Shown here in pieces: positions 54,632 to 64,000 of a stretch of 64,000 nt of DNA. The notes below the pieces were generated by a model. It saw nothing but the letters and a program-made list of their open reading frames with translations, had not been told where the DNA came from and did not search any database. Position 1 is the first letter of the stretch. Every line of letters begins with the position of its first letter. The stretch spans positions 434,001-498,000 of the forward strand of contig CAWFTP010000001.1 of the NCBI GenBank assembly GCA_963818885.1, read 5' to 3'. The translations under genes were made by a program, and so were the position numbers. The DNA is from DATFDN01 sp963818885 (lineage in GTDB: Bacteria; Pseudomonadota; Alphaproteobacteria; Acetobacterales; Acetobacteraceae).

Positions 54632-54780
54632 GGATACGCCTCCATGCCTCCATCAGCATCTCCCGCTGCCCCATGATGAGCCGCAGGAACTCGATTGGCC
54701 GTGCGTTCATCGCACCTGATCGCCTCCCGAACTTCTCCCTCGAGGAGATCGACAACCACCACCCATCCAAGCGATTGGGA
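54629..54780 (-). pseudogene. Probable C-terminal remnant of a DUF4160-like partner gene
   Basis: Upstream of the DUF2442-like gene and overlapping its start, one frame ends with PIEFLRLIMGQREMLMEAWR then RIHG and TGA. This resembles the end of DUF4160 proteins, which usually precede DUF2442 genes with a short overlap. Nothing upstream of about 54780 continues the gene, because the GST gene follows. The assignment rests on a short match and on gene order. Confidence 0.4.
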
Positions 54781-54786
54781 AAGGGC

Positions 54787-55422
54787 TCAGACCACCGCGT
54801 CGCGGATCACCTGCGGGGTCGGCACCGTGTCGCGGAACGAAGCGCGGCGGGACAGCGCGTCGAAATAGGGCGCGAGGTTCGGGTGCCGGGCGCGCCAGTC
54901 GAGCTCGGGGAAGCGGACGTCGAAATAGCCGAGCACCGAGCCGAAGCCGATATCGGCGACGGTGAAGCGCGCCGCGACGGCGTGCGGCCTTTCGCCGATG
55001 AGGCGGGCGATCTCGGCCAGCCCGCCGTCGATCTTGCGCATCTGCCGCGCGATCCAGGGCGCGCTCTGGTGCGCCTCCGGTCGGCGCCGCTCGAAAAACA
55101 TCAACAGGAACGCGTCGAGGACGCCGTCCGCCAGCACCAGGCATTTGCGCGCCGCGAGCCAGCCGTCGTCGTCGCGTGGCATCAGCGCGGGGACCGGATA
55201 GCGCCGCTCCAGCCACTCTAGGATGTAGCTGCTCTCGTACAGTGTCTCGCCGTCGTCGAGGATCAGGACCGGCAGCTTCTCCAGCGGGTTATAGCGCGGC
55301 AGGCTGGTGTCGTCGTTCCACGGCACTTCGGTCGCGAGCTCGAAGGGCAGCGCCTTCTCGGCGAGCGCGATGCGCACCTTGCGCGCGTACGGGCTGGGCG
55401 TCGCGCTGATCAGCCGCATCAT
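54787..55422 (-). CDS. Glutathione S-transferase
   Basis: This 211-residue protein has an N-terminal thioredoxin-like domain, MRLISATPSPYARKVRIALA, with the glutathione-binding block LPVLILDDGETLYESSYILE (the Ser-Ser after Glu contacts the gamma-glutamyl part). An all-helical C-terminal domain follows, with FTVADIGFGSVLGYFDVR containing the N-capping motif. The substrate is not readable. The gene is coupled to the upstream epoxide-hydrolase-like gene by an ATGA overlap. Confidence 0.93.
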   Translation of the reverse strand: MMRLISATPSPYARKVRIALAEKALPFELATEVPWNDDTSLPRYNPLEKLPVLILDDGETLYESSYILEWLERRYPVPALMPRDDDGWLAARKCLVLADGVLDAFLLMFFERRRPEAHQSAPWIARQMRKIDGGLAEIARLIGERPHAVAARFTVADIGFGSVLGYFDVRFPELDWRARHPNLAPYFDALSRRASFRDTVPTPQVIRDAVV

Positions 55423-56312
55423 GGCACGGTCCGCGCGTGCAGCATGCGTACCGCGTCAATCACCGCCTGCGGGGCCTCGCGCGGCAGGAAGTGGCCGGCG
55501 CGCGGGATGACGTGGCGCTCGTAGAAGCCGGTGAAGTGGCGGTCGTGGCCTTCGGACGACGTCGGCGGGGTGACGCCGTCGGCGGCGCCATGGAGATTGA
55601 TCGTCGGGACCGCGATGGGCGGCTGCGCGGCGAGGCGCGCCTCGATGGACGCGAGCGCCGGATCGCCGGGCGCGGCGGCGTAGCGGTGCCGGTATGACTG
55701 GACCACCACGGCGACGAAGTCGGGGTTGTCGAAGCTCGGCGCTGTCGCATCGTAGGTAGCGTCGTCGAAGTTCCAGTTGGGCGACCACAGCCGCCACAGC
55801 AGCTTGCACAGATCGTGGCGATTGGCGGCGAGGCCGGCGCGCCCGCGCTCGGTCTGGAAATACCATTGATACCAGTAGCGCAGCTCCTGCTCGGGCGCGG
55901 CGGGGCGGGAGGCGGCGGCGATGTCCTGGATGTTGTAGCCGGTGATCGACACCAGGGCGCGCACCCGCTCGGGCCACAACGCCGCGACGACGCAGGCGGC
56001 GCGCCCGCCCCAGTCGTAGCCGGCGAGAGTGGCGCTGCTCAGGCCGAGCGCGTCCATGAAGCCGAGCAGGTCGGCACCGAGCGCCGCCTGCTCGCCCGAG
56101 CGGGGCGTGTCGGGGCGCAGGAAGCGGGTCGGGCCGTAGCCGCGCAGCCAAGGCGCCAGAAGGCACCAGTCGGGAGGGGCGCCGGCGGCGACGCCGTCCC
56201 AGGTGCGCGGGTCGTCGGGGAAGCCGTGCAGCAGGATGACCGGCACGCCGTCCTTCGGCCCATGCGCCTCGTAGGCGATCTCCAGCGTGTCGGTGCGGAC
56301 GGACGCGTGCAT
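55419..56312 (-). CDS. Alpha/beta hydrolase, epoxide-hydrolase-like, Asp nucleophile
   Basis: This 297-residue hydrolase has the oxyanion motif LLHGFPDDPRTWD, the nucleophile elbow AGYDWGGRAACVVA with Asp, and the late His in IPRAGHFLPREAPQ. An Asp nucleophile points to epoxide hydrolases or haloalkane dehalogenases. Two Tyr in the lid near YWYQWYFQTERGR could help open the epoxide, which favours the first. It overlaps the GST gene by four bases, and the pair could detoxify epoxides. Confidence 0.9.
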   Translation of the reverse strand: MHASVRTDTLEIAYEAHGPKDGVPVILLHGFPDDPRTWDGVAAGAPPDWCLLAPWLRGYGPTRFLRPDTPRSGEQAALGADLLGFMDALGLSSATLAGYDWGGRAACVVAALWPERVRALVSITGYNIQDIAAASRPAAPEQELRYWYQWYFQTERGRAGLAANRHDLCKLLWRLWSPNWNFDDATYDATAPSFDNPDFVAVVVQSYRHRYAAAPGDPALASIEARLAAQPPIAVPTINLHGAADGVTPPTSSEGHDRHFTGFYERHVIPRAGHFLPREAPQAVIDAVRMLHARTVP

Positions 56313-56356
56313 GACCCTATCGGATCAGCCCGCCGGAGCCGGCGCAAGCGCCTCCG

Positions 56357-57109
56357 TCAGGGCCCGGCGACGAGGGAGGGCGCGCGCACCGCGTGGACGA
56401 TCGCATGGGCGAGCGCGCGGCCGACGCACAGATAGCCGCGGTCGTTGTGGTGCAGCCCGTCGGGGGAGATGAACTCGGTCGAGGGCGTCCCGGCGGCCTC
56501 CCATCCGGCCATCAGATGGTCGCGGGAGAACAGGCCGGACCCGGCCTCCTGCGAGACGCGGGCGAGGGCATGCCCGATCGCCTCGTCCTCGGCGGCGCTG
56601 GCGAGCACGCGCGGGGCGCGCTGGTTGTCCATCAGCACCACATCGATGCCGGCCGCCTGGGCTTGACGCACGCCCTCCATCACCTTGGCGCGGAACGCGG
56701 CGGGGTCGGCGTGGCGCAGCGCGGCGTTGGCGCCGACCTGCCAGATCACGAGCTGCGGGCGCACAGCGATCACGTCCGCCACCATGCGATCGACCTCCCT
56801 CGGCGCGTCCTGCCCCGAGATGCCGCGATTGAGCACGACGACGTGCAGGTCGGGCATGGCGGCGGAAAGGCTCGCCTGCAGCACGGCCGGGTAGGTGTGT
56901 GCCGGCACGGTCGCGGCGACGCCTTCGGTGGAGGAGGAGCCCAGCGCCACGATCACCACCTGTGCCTCCGCCACCACGGCGGCGCGCAGATGCGGCAGCG
57001 AGAGCGCCGGCATCGGGGGATCGGCGGGACAGGTCGCGGCCCGCGCCGCGCCGCCGGCGAGGCTCACGACCAGCAGGACGGCGTACAAGCGGACAATGGC
57101 GCGGATCAC
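56357..57109 (-). CDS. Secreted SGNH/GDSL-type hydrolase
   Basis: This 250-residue protein has a signal peptide (IRAIVRLYAVLLVVSLAGG ending near AARA). The SGNH blocks follow: block I ALGSSSTEGVAA with the Ser nucleophile near residue 60, block II NRGISGQDAPRE with Gly, block III WQVGANAALRHADP with Asn, and block V DGLHHNDRGYLCVG with Asp and His. Such periplasmic esterases remove acyl groups from lipids, peptidoglycan or polysaccharide. The upstream gap contains two copies of GATTGTAA 10 bases apart, near its promoter. Confidence 0.9.
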   Translation of the reverse strand: MIRAIVRLYAVLLVVSLAGGAARAATCPADPPMPALSLPHLRAAVVAEAQVVIVALGSSSTEGVAATVPAHTYPAVLQASLSAAMPDLHVVVLNRGISGQDAPREVDRMVADVIAVRPQLVIWQVGANAALRHADPAAFRAKVMEGVRQAQAAGIDVVLMDNQRAPRVLASAAEDEAIGHALARVSQEAGSGLFSRDHLMAGWEAAGTPSTEFISPDGLHHNDRGYLCVGRALAHAIVHAVRAPSLVAGP

Positions 57110-57141
57110 GCTCGCTTGAATACACGATTGTAACAGATTGT

Positions 57142-57166
57142 AAAGGGGGTGCCGCGTAACCCCCTT
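57142..57166 (-). terminator. Hairpin after tldD
   Basis: AAGGGGGT and ACCCCCTT pair around a short loop right at the tldD stop; on the leftward transcript the stem is followed by TTTAC. The U-run is short, so it would be a weak terminator. Confidence 0.5.
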
Positions 57167-58604
57167 AGGCCGCCGTGCCGCCCACCGTCAGCCCGCCGAT
57201 CTTCAGCGTGGGCTGGCCGACGCCGACCGGGACGCCCTGACCGTTCTTACCGCACGTCCCGATGCCCGGATCGAGCGCCATGTCGTCGCCGATCATGGTG
57301 ACCTTCGTGAGCGAGTCAGGGCCGTTGCCGATCAGCGTCGCGCCCTTGACCGGCGCGGTCACCTTGCCGTCCTCGATCAGGTACGCCTCGGAGGCCGAGA
57401 AGACGAACTTGCCGGAAGTGATATCCACCTGCCCGCCGCCGAAATTCACTGCGTACAGGCCGCGCTTCACCGAGCGGATCATCTCCTCCTTGGTGTTCGT
57501 TCCGCCCAGCATCACGGTGTTGGTCATGCGCGGCATCGGCGCGTGGGCGAAGGACTGGCGCCGCCCATTGCCGGTCGGGCGCATATCCATCAGCCGCGCG
57601 TTCAGCCGGTCCTGCATGAAGCCGACCAGCACGCCGTCCTCGATCAGCACGGTGCGCCCGGAGGGCGTGCCCTCGTCATCGACCGTCAGGCTGCCGCGCC
57701 GGTCGGCCATCGTGCCGTCGTCGACCACTGTGACACCCGGCGAGCCGACCCGCTTACCCAGCAGGCCCGCGAAGGCCGATGTCTTCTTGCGGTTGAAATC
57801 GCCCTCGAGACCGTGGCCGATCGCCTCGTGCAGCAGGATGCCGGGCCAGCCGGAGCCGAGCACGACCTCCATCTCGCCCGCCGGCGCCGGGCGGCTGTCG
57901 AGATTGACCAGCGCCTGGCGCAGCGCCTCATCGACCGCATGTCGCCACACGGCGGCATCGGTGATGCCCTCGTAGCCCGAGCGTCCGCCGGTGCCGTAGC
58001 TGCCGGTTTCCCGCCGCCCGTTCTGCTCGACCACGACGGAGACATTGAGGCGCACCAGCGGGCGGAGATCGGCGACGCGGGTGCCGTCGGCGCGCATGAT
58101 CTGCACCGCCTGCCACTCGCCGCCGAGCGCGGCCATCACCTGGATCACGCGCGCATCCTTGCCGCGCGCGTAGGCGTCGATCTCGGAGAGCAACGCCGTG
58201 CGGGCCGGGAAGCCGACACCCGAGAGCGGGTTGGCGTCCGAATATAGCCGCGCATTGGTCGATCGCGGCGGCTCGGCGGCAACGCCGGAATGGCCGGCGG
58301 CGATCGCGGCGACGCTGTCCGCCGCCCGGCGCAGCGCCGCCTCCGACAACTCGCCGGCGTGGGCGTAGCCGGTCGCCTCGCCGGCGACGGCGCGCAGACC
58401 GAAGCCCAACGTGGTATCGAACCCGGCGCTGCGGATGCGTCCGTCGTCGAGCGCGATCTGCTCGCTTTCGCAGTATTCGAGGAACAGCTCCCCGTCATCG
58501 CCCTTGGCGAGCGCCTTGCCGACGATGCGCTCGGCGGCGGCGCGCTCGAGCGCGGCGTCGGCGCGATCGAAGAATAGCTTGTCGGTGGTGGCCAGCGCGC
58601 TCAT
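57165..58604 (-). CDS. tldD: TldD, metalloprotease of the TldD/TldE pair
   Basis: This 479-residue protein is the catalytic half of TldD/TldE, which trims leaderless or modified peptides such as microcins. The zinc motif HEAIGHGLEGD gives the HExxxH metal site. The late part LGGTNTKEEMIRSVKRGLYA, VNFGGGQVDITSGKFVFSAS and EAYLIEDGKV is typical. tldE is not in the window. The start at 58604 overlaps the end of the haem A synthase gene (ATGA). In many alphaproteobacteria tldD lies beside cytochrome oxidase assembly genes. Confidence 0.95.
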   Translation of the reverse strand: MSALATTDKLFFDRADAALERAAAERIVGKALAKGDDGELFLEYCESEQIALDDGRIRSAGFDTTLGFGLRAVAGEATGYAHAGELSEAALRRAADSVAAIAAGHSGVAAEPPRSTNARLYSDANPLSGVGFPARTALLSEIDAYARGKDARVIQVMAALGGEWQAVQIMRADGTRVADLRPLVRLNVSVVVEQNGRRETGSYGTGGRSGYEGITDAAVWRHAVDEALRQALVNLDSRPAPAGEMEVVLGSGWPGILLHEAIGHGLEGDFNRKKTSAFAGLLGKRVGSPGVTVVDDGTMADRRGSLTVDDEGTPSGRTVLIEDGVLVGFMQDRLNARLMDMRPTGNGRRQSFAHAPMPRMTNTVMLGGTNTKEEMIRSVKRGLYAVNFGGGQVDITSGKFVFSASEAYLIEDGKVTAPVKGATLIGNGPDSLTKVTMIGDDMALDPGIGTCGKNGQGVPVGVGQPTLKIGGLTVGGTAA

Positions 58605-59716
58605 GGGGGCTCCTGCGGACGGGACCCTCGGGAGATGAGGGCGCGGGCGGGCGGGCGCAACTCGGCGAGCAGCACGATCGTCGCGGTCAGGGCGACCACT
58701 GCGTTGGCCTGATGCGCGGCGGCGAGCGGGATCGGCACGACGAACAGCAGGGTCGCGACGCCGAGCGCGTATTGCAGCGCGACGAAGCCGAGGACGGCGA
58801 GCGCGGCGGCGCGGGCCCGCCCGGCCGCTTGGTGGGCGAAGGCGGCGCAGGCGACACCAATCGCGAGCGCGGCGGTCAATGTCGCGAGCACGCGGTGATC
58901 GAACTGCACCGCGGCGATGTTGGCGATCAGGTTGAGCGCGAAGGGCTCGAGCCGCGCATAGCCGGGCGGAACGATCCGCCCGTCCATCAGCGGGAAGGTG
59001 TTGTAGGCGAGGCCGGCGTGGGTGCCGGCAGTGAACCCGCCGGCGACGATGGTGAGCGCGAGCACGAAGGCGAGCGCCCAGCCGAGGCCGCGCAGCGCGC
59101 GCGATCCGGCGCGGACGAGGGGCGGCCGCAGCAAGGTCAGCGCGGTCCACAGGATCGCGGCGTAGAGCGCGAGCGCGAGCACGAGATGGACGACGAGCCT
59201 TGCGGGCGCGACGGCGACGCTATCGGCGAAGAAGCCGGAGGCGACCATGAACCAGCCGACCGCGCCCTGCAGCCCGCCGAGGAGGAAGATCACCACCAGG
59301 CGCGGCACCAGCCTTCGGTCGATCCGCCCGGTGACGGCGAAGGCGACCAACGGGACGAAGAACACGACCCCGATCAGCCGCCCCCATAGCCGGTGCACCC
59401 ATTCGAGCCAGAACAGGCCTTTGAAGCCGGCAAGCCCCATGCCCTCGTGCAGCAGGTGATACTGGGGAATCGTCTTGTAGAGCGCGAACAGCTTGCGCCA
59501 GTCGGCGTCGTTCAGCGGCGGCAGCGCGCCGGTGACCGGTGCCCACTCCATGATCGAGAGCCCGGAGCCGGTCAGCCGCGTCACCCCGCCCAGGATGACC
59601 ATGACGAACAGCATCGCGCAGACCGCGATAAGCCAGCCCGCGACGAGGCGCCGACTGGTCCTGCTCGCGGCCCGGCGTCCCGGCAAGGCGGGAAAATCGG
59701 CGGCGTCGAACGGCAT
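58601..59716 (-). CDS. ctaA: Haem A synthase, COX15/CtaA type
   Basis: This protein of about 371 residues hydroxylates haem O to haem A for cytochrome oxidase. It has eight membrane helices; the conserved histidines lie in EWVHRLWGRLIGV, ARLVVHLVLALAL, QFDHRVLATLTAA and LAAAHQANAVVAL. The N-terminal VMVILGGVTRLTGSGLSIME and the PPLN-like loop are typical. The start may be 59716 or the in-frame ATG at 59779. A TATAAT box lies 5 bases before 59716, which suggests transcription starts at or near that ATG. It overlaps tldD by four bases. Confidence 0.93.
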   Translation of the reverse strand: MPFDAADFPALPGRRAASRTSRRLVAGWLIAVCAMLFVMVILGGVTRLTGSGLSIMEWAPVTGALPPLNDADWRKLFALYKTIPQYHLLHEGMGLAGFKGLFWLEWVHRLWGRLIGVVFFVPLVAFAVTGRIDRRLVPRLVVIFLLGGLQGAVGWFMVASGFFADSVAVAPARLVVHLVLALALYAAILWTALTLLRPPLVRAGSRALRGLGWALAFVLALTIVAGGFTAGTHAGLAYNTFPLMDGRIVPPGYARLEPFALNLIANIAAVQFDHRVLATLTAALAIGVACAAFAHQAAGRARAAALAVLGFVALQYALGVATLLFVVPIPLAAAHQANAVVALTATIVLLAELRPPARALISRGSRPQEPP

Positions 59717-59721
59717 CGCGC

Positions 59722-59750
59722 CATTATAGGCGCCGCGGGTCGGCGCGGAA
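59722..59750 (-). promoter_or_regulatory. Possible promoter of ctaA-tldD, perhaps leaderless
   Basis: On the minus strand TTTCCG, a 17-base spacer and TATAAT lie just before the ATG at 59716. With the usual distance from -10 to start, the RNA would begin at the ATG. The -35 match is weak (three or four of six bases). Confidence 0.4.
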
Positions 59751-59821
59751 ACCCGGCCTCCGACGTCATGCTCCGCCATAGCCTGCGGGCCGGACCCGTG
59801 GGCCAGTACGACGGCGGACGC

Positions 59822-60082
59822 TCAGTGCAGATGCAGCACCGCCCCGGGCGCCCGCATCCGGGCGGGCTGGATCAGCCGCGCCGAGCCGACCCGGACGGAA
59901 TGGATCGGGCCGTCGAGCTCGCGGCGCCAGAAGTCGATGAATTTGTGCAGCTCCGGATAGGCGGGGGCGATGTCGAGGCCCTGCCAGACATAGGTTTGCA
60001 GCAGGTCCAGGTGATCGGGCAGCCGGTAGATGATCTCGGCGGTGGTCAGCCGATAGTCCCGAAGCTGCAGGCCGAGGCTCAT
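59822..60082 (-). CDS. usg: Usg-family protein
   Basis: This 86-residue protein matches the small Usg family found in alphaproteobacteria: LQLRDYRLTTAEIIYRLPDH, LLQTYVWQGLDIAPAYPELH, KFIDFWRRELDGPIHSVRV and RLIQPARMR. Its function is unknown. The start at 60082 has GGAG about 10 bases upstream. It is divergent from groES, with about 255 bases between. Confidence 0.9.
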   Translation of the reverse strand: MSLGLQLRDYRLTTAEIIYRLPDHLDLLQTYVWQGLDIAPAYPELHKFIDFWRRELDGPIHSVRVGSARLIQPARMRAPGAVLHLH

Positions 60083-60201
60083 GGCGCGGGTCTCCGCAAT
60101 GTCTCGCCGTAACGATCAAACACGACCCGCGCTGCGCAATGCAAGAGGAATTGAGCAAATTCAGTGGCTTGGCACTCATCGCGCAAAAGTGCTGCCGGCG
60201 C

Positions 60202-60259
60202 TTGACACGGCTTGACTTTGGGCCTAGATGCGCTGGCACTCCCAGTGCGGGAGTGCTAA
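60202..60259 (+). promoter_or_regulatory. groESL promoter with CIRCE (HrcA) operator
   Basis: TTGACA at 60202-60207 and TAGATG at 60225-60230 are 17 bases apart, a housekeeping-type promoter. Directly after it, CTGGCACTC and GAGTGCTAA at 60233-60259 flank nine bases. The CIRCE consensus is TTAGCACTC-N9-GAGTGCTAA, so the right arm is perfect and the left arm has two changes. HrcA would cover the transcription start. hrcA is not in this window. Confidence 0.88.
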
Positions 60260-60337
60260 CAGCGCGCCCGGGTGCCGCAAACGGGTCCGGCGCGCTGCTT
60301 GGCGTGGTGTCTCGCGACACAAGCAGGAGCGATCCGT

Positions 60338-60655
60338 ATGAAGTTCCGTCCGCTGCACGACCGCGTCGTGGTCCGGCGCATCGATGCCGAGGAAAAGACC
60401 ACCGGCGGCATCATCATCCCCGACACCGCCAAGGAAAAGCCCATGGAGGGCGAGATCATCGCCGTGGGCCCGGGCGCGCGCGACGAGCAGGGCAAGCTCG
60501 TTGCCCTCGACGTCAAGGCCGGCGACCGCATCCTGTTCGGCAAGTGGTCGGGCACCGAGGTGAAGCTCGACGGCGAAGAGCTTCTGATCATGAAGGAATC
60601 CGACATCATGGGCGTGATCGAAGGCACCCCTGCCCAAAAGAAGAAGGCCGCCTGA
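60338..60655 (+). CDS. groES: Co-chaperonin GroES
   Basis: This 105-residue protein caps GroEL during folding. KFRPLHDRVVVRRIDAEEKT, the mobile loop TGGIIIPDTAKEKPMEGEII, AVGPGARDEQGK and KWSGTEVKLDGEELLIMKES are all present. AGGAG lies about 10 bases before the ATG. groEL follows after 49 bases. Confidence 0.97.
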   Translation: MKFRPLHDRVVVRRIDAEEKTTGGIIIPDTAKEKPMEGEIIAVGPGARDEQGKLVALDVKAGDRILFGKWSGTEVKLDGEELLIMKESDIMGVIEGTPAQKKKAA

Positions 60656-60704
60656 CCAAGGGGCCTCTGAACCGCTTCGATCGACAACGTAAGGAAATAG
60701 ACAC

Positions 60705-62359
<1,655 letters not shown>

Positions 62360-62395
62360 TCCCGCTCTGGTCCCCCTGGATCGGGGCCTTCCGCT

Positions 62396-62430
62396 AAGGG
62401 GGCGGGCCGCGAGGCCCGCCCCTTTCGTTT
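62396..62430 (+). terminator. Rho-independent terminator of groESL
   Basis: AAGGGGGCGGGCC and GGCCCGCCCCTTT pair around GCGA and are followed by TTTCGTTT. This is a strong stem with a T-rich end, 37 bases after the groEL stop. Confidence 0.85.
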
Positions 62431-62599
62431 GCGCCGCCAATTGACAAACACGGTGGGTTTCTGTGCCAACTGCGCAACGCAATCGCATTTGGCTTGGCTT
62501 GCTGCGCCTCCCGTCTTCTCGGGTGCTCTCAAGATGTCCAATGGCCCGGTTGTCTCACGCCGCATCTCCGGCGCGGCATCGAACGAGAGAGTGACGAGA

Positions 62600-62804
62600 A
62601 TGGCTTCTGGTACGGTCAAGTGGTTCAATGCCACCAAGGGTTTCGGTTTCATCGTCCCGCAGGATGGCGGCAAGGACGTGTTCGTCCACATCACCGCCGT
62701 CCAGGCGGCGGGACTGAACGGCCTCGATGAGGGGCAGAAGGTCACCTACGACGTGGTGAAGGAGCGGGGCAAGGACGCCGCCACCAACCTTCGCGCGCGG
62801 CTGA
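62600..62804 (+). CDS. Cold-shock protein, frame broken at the last codons
   Basis: This 67-residue OB-fold RNA chaperone starts ASGTVKWFNATKGFGFIVPQ and has the RNA-binding motifs KGFGFI and DVFVHI. It ends near ERGKDAATNLRA. One extra base in the CGCGCGCGG run near 62795 shifts the frame past its stop at 62802-62804; without it the length is 67 residues, like the next gene. The leader is long, about 170 bases from a TTGACA at 62441, as usual for temperature-sensing csp leaders, but I cannot show a fold. Confidence 0.92.
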
Positions 62805-62846
62805 CGATCCATCAAATAACGGGCGTGCCCGCGCAGGAGACGACGA

Positions 62847-63050
62847 ATGCCGACCGGAACCGTCAAGTGGTTCAACGCGACCAAGGGTTTCGGCTTCATC
62901 ATGCCGGAGGATGGCGGCAAGGACGTGTTCGTCCACATCACCGCCGTGCAGGCCGCCGGCCTCAAGGGGCTGAATGACGGCCAGCGGGTCACCTTCGAGA
63001 CGACGACGGAGCGCGGCAAGATCGCCGCGGTCAACCTCCGCCCCGCCTGA
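62847..63050 (+). CDS. Cold-shock protein, tandem paralog
   Basis: This second 67-residue CspA-type protein starts PTGTVKWFNATKGFGFIMPE and continues GGKDVFVHITAVQAAGLKGL, ending NLRPA. Most of its first 45 residues match the upstream copy; the last third differs. The start lies 42 bases after the first csp stop, with CAGGAG upstream, so both are likely on one transcript. Confidence 0.95.
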   Translation: MPTGTVKWFNATKGFGFIMPEDGGKDVFVHITAVQAAGLKGLNDGQRVTFETTTERGKIAAVNLRPA

Positions 63051-63132
63051 CGGGGCGTATCTCGACCGTTGGGGAGGGCCGGCGCTCGGGAGCGGGCGCC
63101 GGCCGTTCGCGTCTTGTGCGAGGCCAGCCGTC

Positions 63133-64000
63133 ATGTTCAGCCTCGACGAGCTCGAGCGCGCGAGCGCGCTGATCCACGCGCATTTCCCCGCCACCCCGCA
63201 ATATCGCCTGGCCGCTCCTCGCCGCCCGCGCCGGCGCCGAGATCTGGGTCAAGCACGAGAACCACACGCCGATCGGCGCCTTCAAGGTGCGCGGCGGGCT
63301 CGTCTACATGGATCGGCTGCGCCGGGAGCGTCCGGAGGTGCGCGGCGTCGTCTCCGCGACGCGCGGCAATCACGGCCAGTCCCTCGCCTATGCCGGGGCG
63401 CGCTTCGGCATCCCGGTCACGATCGTCGTGCCGCACGCCAACAGCACCGAGAAGAACGCGGCGATGCGCGCCTTGGGCGCGCGCCTCATCGAGCACGGCG
63501 CGGACTTCGAGGAGGCGCGCGAGGAGGCCGCCCGCATCGCCGCGGCCGAGGGGCTGGAGTTCGCGCCCTCCTTCGCCCGCGAGCTGGTCATGGGCGTGGC
63601 GACCTGGGCGCTGGAGCTGTTCCGCGGGGCGCCGCCGCTCGATGCGCTCTACGTGCCGATCGGGCTCGGATCGGGGATCTGCGGCGCCATCCTGACCCGC
63701 GACCTGCTCGGCCTGTCGACCGAGATCGTCGGCGTGCAGGCGGCGGGCGCCGCGTCCTACGCGCGCTCCCTCGCCGAAGGACGCCTGGTCGCGCTCAACC
63801 GCGCCGACACGCAGGCGGACGGCATCGCGACGCGCCAGCCCGACCCCGAGGCCTTCGCCATCATCGCCGCCGGCGCGAGCCGGATCGTCACCGTGACCGA
63901 CGCCGAGATCGCCGCTGCCGTCCGCGCGCTGTGGCAGGACACGCACAACCTCGCCGAAGGCGCCGGCGCCGCGCCGCTCGCCGCGCATCGCTGTCCGAAC
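63133..64000 (+). CDS. Threonine-dehydratase-like PLP enzyme, partial, frame broken by one base
   Basis: The gene runs off the window edge. The start FSLDELERASALIHAHFPAT joins to WPLLAARAGAEIWVKHENHT only if one C is removed near 63205. The PLP lysine lies in PIGAFKVRGGLVYMD, the substrate loop is SATRGNHGQSLAYAGARFG and the phosphate loop is GLGSGICGAIL. These are fold-type II dehydratase features: threonine ammonia-lyase, serine racemase or hydroxyectoine-type dehydratase. The visible 289 or so codons cover most of the catalytic domain; whether an ACT domain follows cannot be seen. Confidence 0.88.
   Translation, partial: MFSLDELERASALIHAHFPATPQYRLAAPRRPRRRRDLGQAREPHADRRLQGARRARLHGSAAPGASGGARRRLRDARQSRPVPRLCRGALRHPGHDRRAARQQHREERGDARLGRAPHRARRGLRGGARGGRPHRRGRGAGVRALLRPRAGHGRGDLGAGAVPRGAAARCALRADRARIGDLRRHPDPRPARPVDRDRRRAGGGRRVLRALPRRRTPGRAQPRRHAGGRHRDAPARPRGLRHHRRRREPDRHRDRRRDRRCRPRAVAGHAQPRRRRRRRAARRASLSE

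Overview
This window is a GC-rich bacterial chromosome segment, most likely from an alphaproteobacterium and perhaps Rhodospirillales-like. The placement rests on gene content: an Usg-family gene, a COX15-type haem A synthase, a CIRCE-controlled groESL, a DUF815 ATPase beside yajC, and tandem 67-residue cold-shock genes. I see no tRNA, rRNA, CRISPR array, transposase or phage gene.

Layout. 1-7500: arginine genes (argJ, argC), rplM-rpsI, a Phd/VapC toxin-antitoxin pair, a secreted-polysaccharide-type repeat protein, a gamma-carbonic anhydrase and an M20 amidohydrolase. 7500-22500: an orphan pair of oligopeptide-type ABC ATPases, an aldo/keto reductase, a four-gene PotDABC-like importer facing its LacI regulator across a shared operator, malate synthase G, and an amidohydrolase. 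22500-29000: a flavoprotein oxidase with a LysR gene, then a patch of gene fragments (half a VOC gene, a frameshifted haloperoxidase, a gutted GlxA/AraC regulator, a hydrolase remnant), then VOC and TauD genes. 29000-36500: a two-domain retropepsin lipoprotein, asparagine synthase plus glycosyltransferase, DUF815/yajC, a cupredoxin, superoxide dismutase and a squalene/phytoene-synthase-like protein. 36500-53900: a catabolic stretch with a FadB-like protein, four luciferase-like monooxygenases, VOC and MetE-like genes, an FAD monooxygenase, an HpaB-family oxygenase and a P450, interrupted by a BrnTA toxin-antitoxin module. 53900-64000: a cluster of intergenic repeats, a decayed DUF4160/DUF2442 pair, GST and hydrolases, tldD-ctaA, usg, groESL, two csp genes and the start of a threonine-dehydratase-like gene.

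Two features run through the whole window. First, about 15 single-base indels break genes that are otherwise well conserved, including groEL twice, asnB, a FadB-like gene and a csp gene. This fits consensus sequence error better than real gene death, so I annotate the restored genes and mark the break points. Second, several families of short palindromic or dispersed repeats lie between genes, and one of them supplies the 3' end of a coding sequence.

The most interesting biology is in perfect operator-like palindromes ahead of both toxin-antitoxin modules, a higher-order duplication inside the repeat protein, a partial VOC gene duplication bordering the decay patch, and a possible leaderless promoter at ctaA. 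I found no convincing wholly new multi-gene system.
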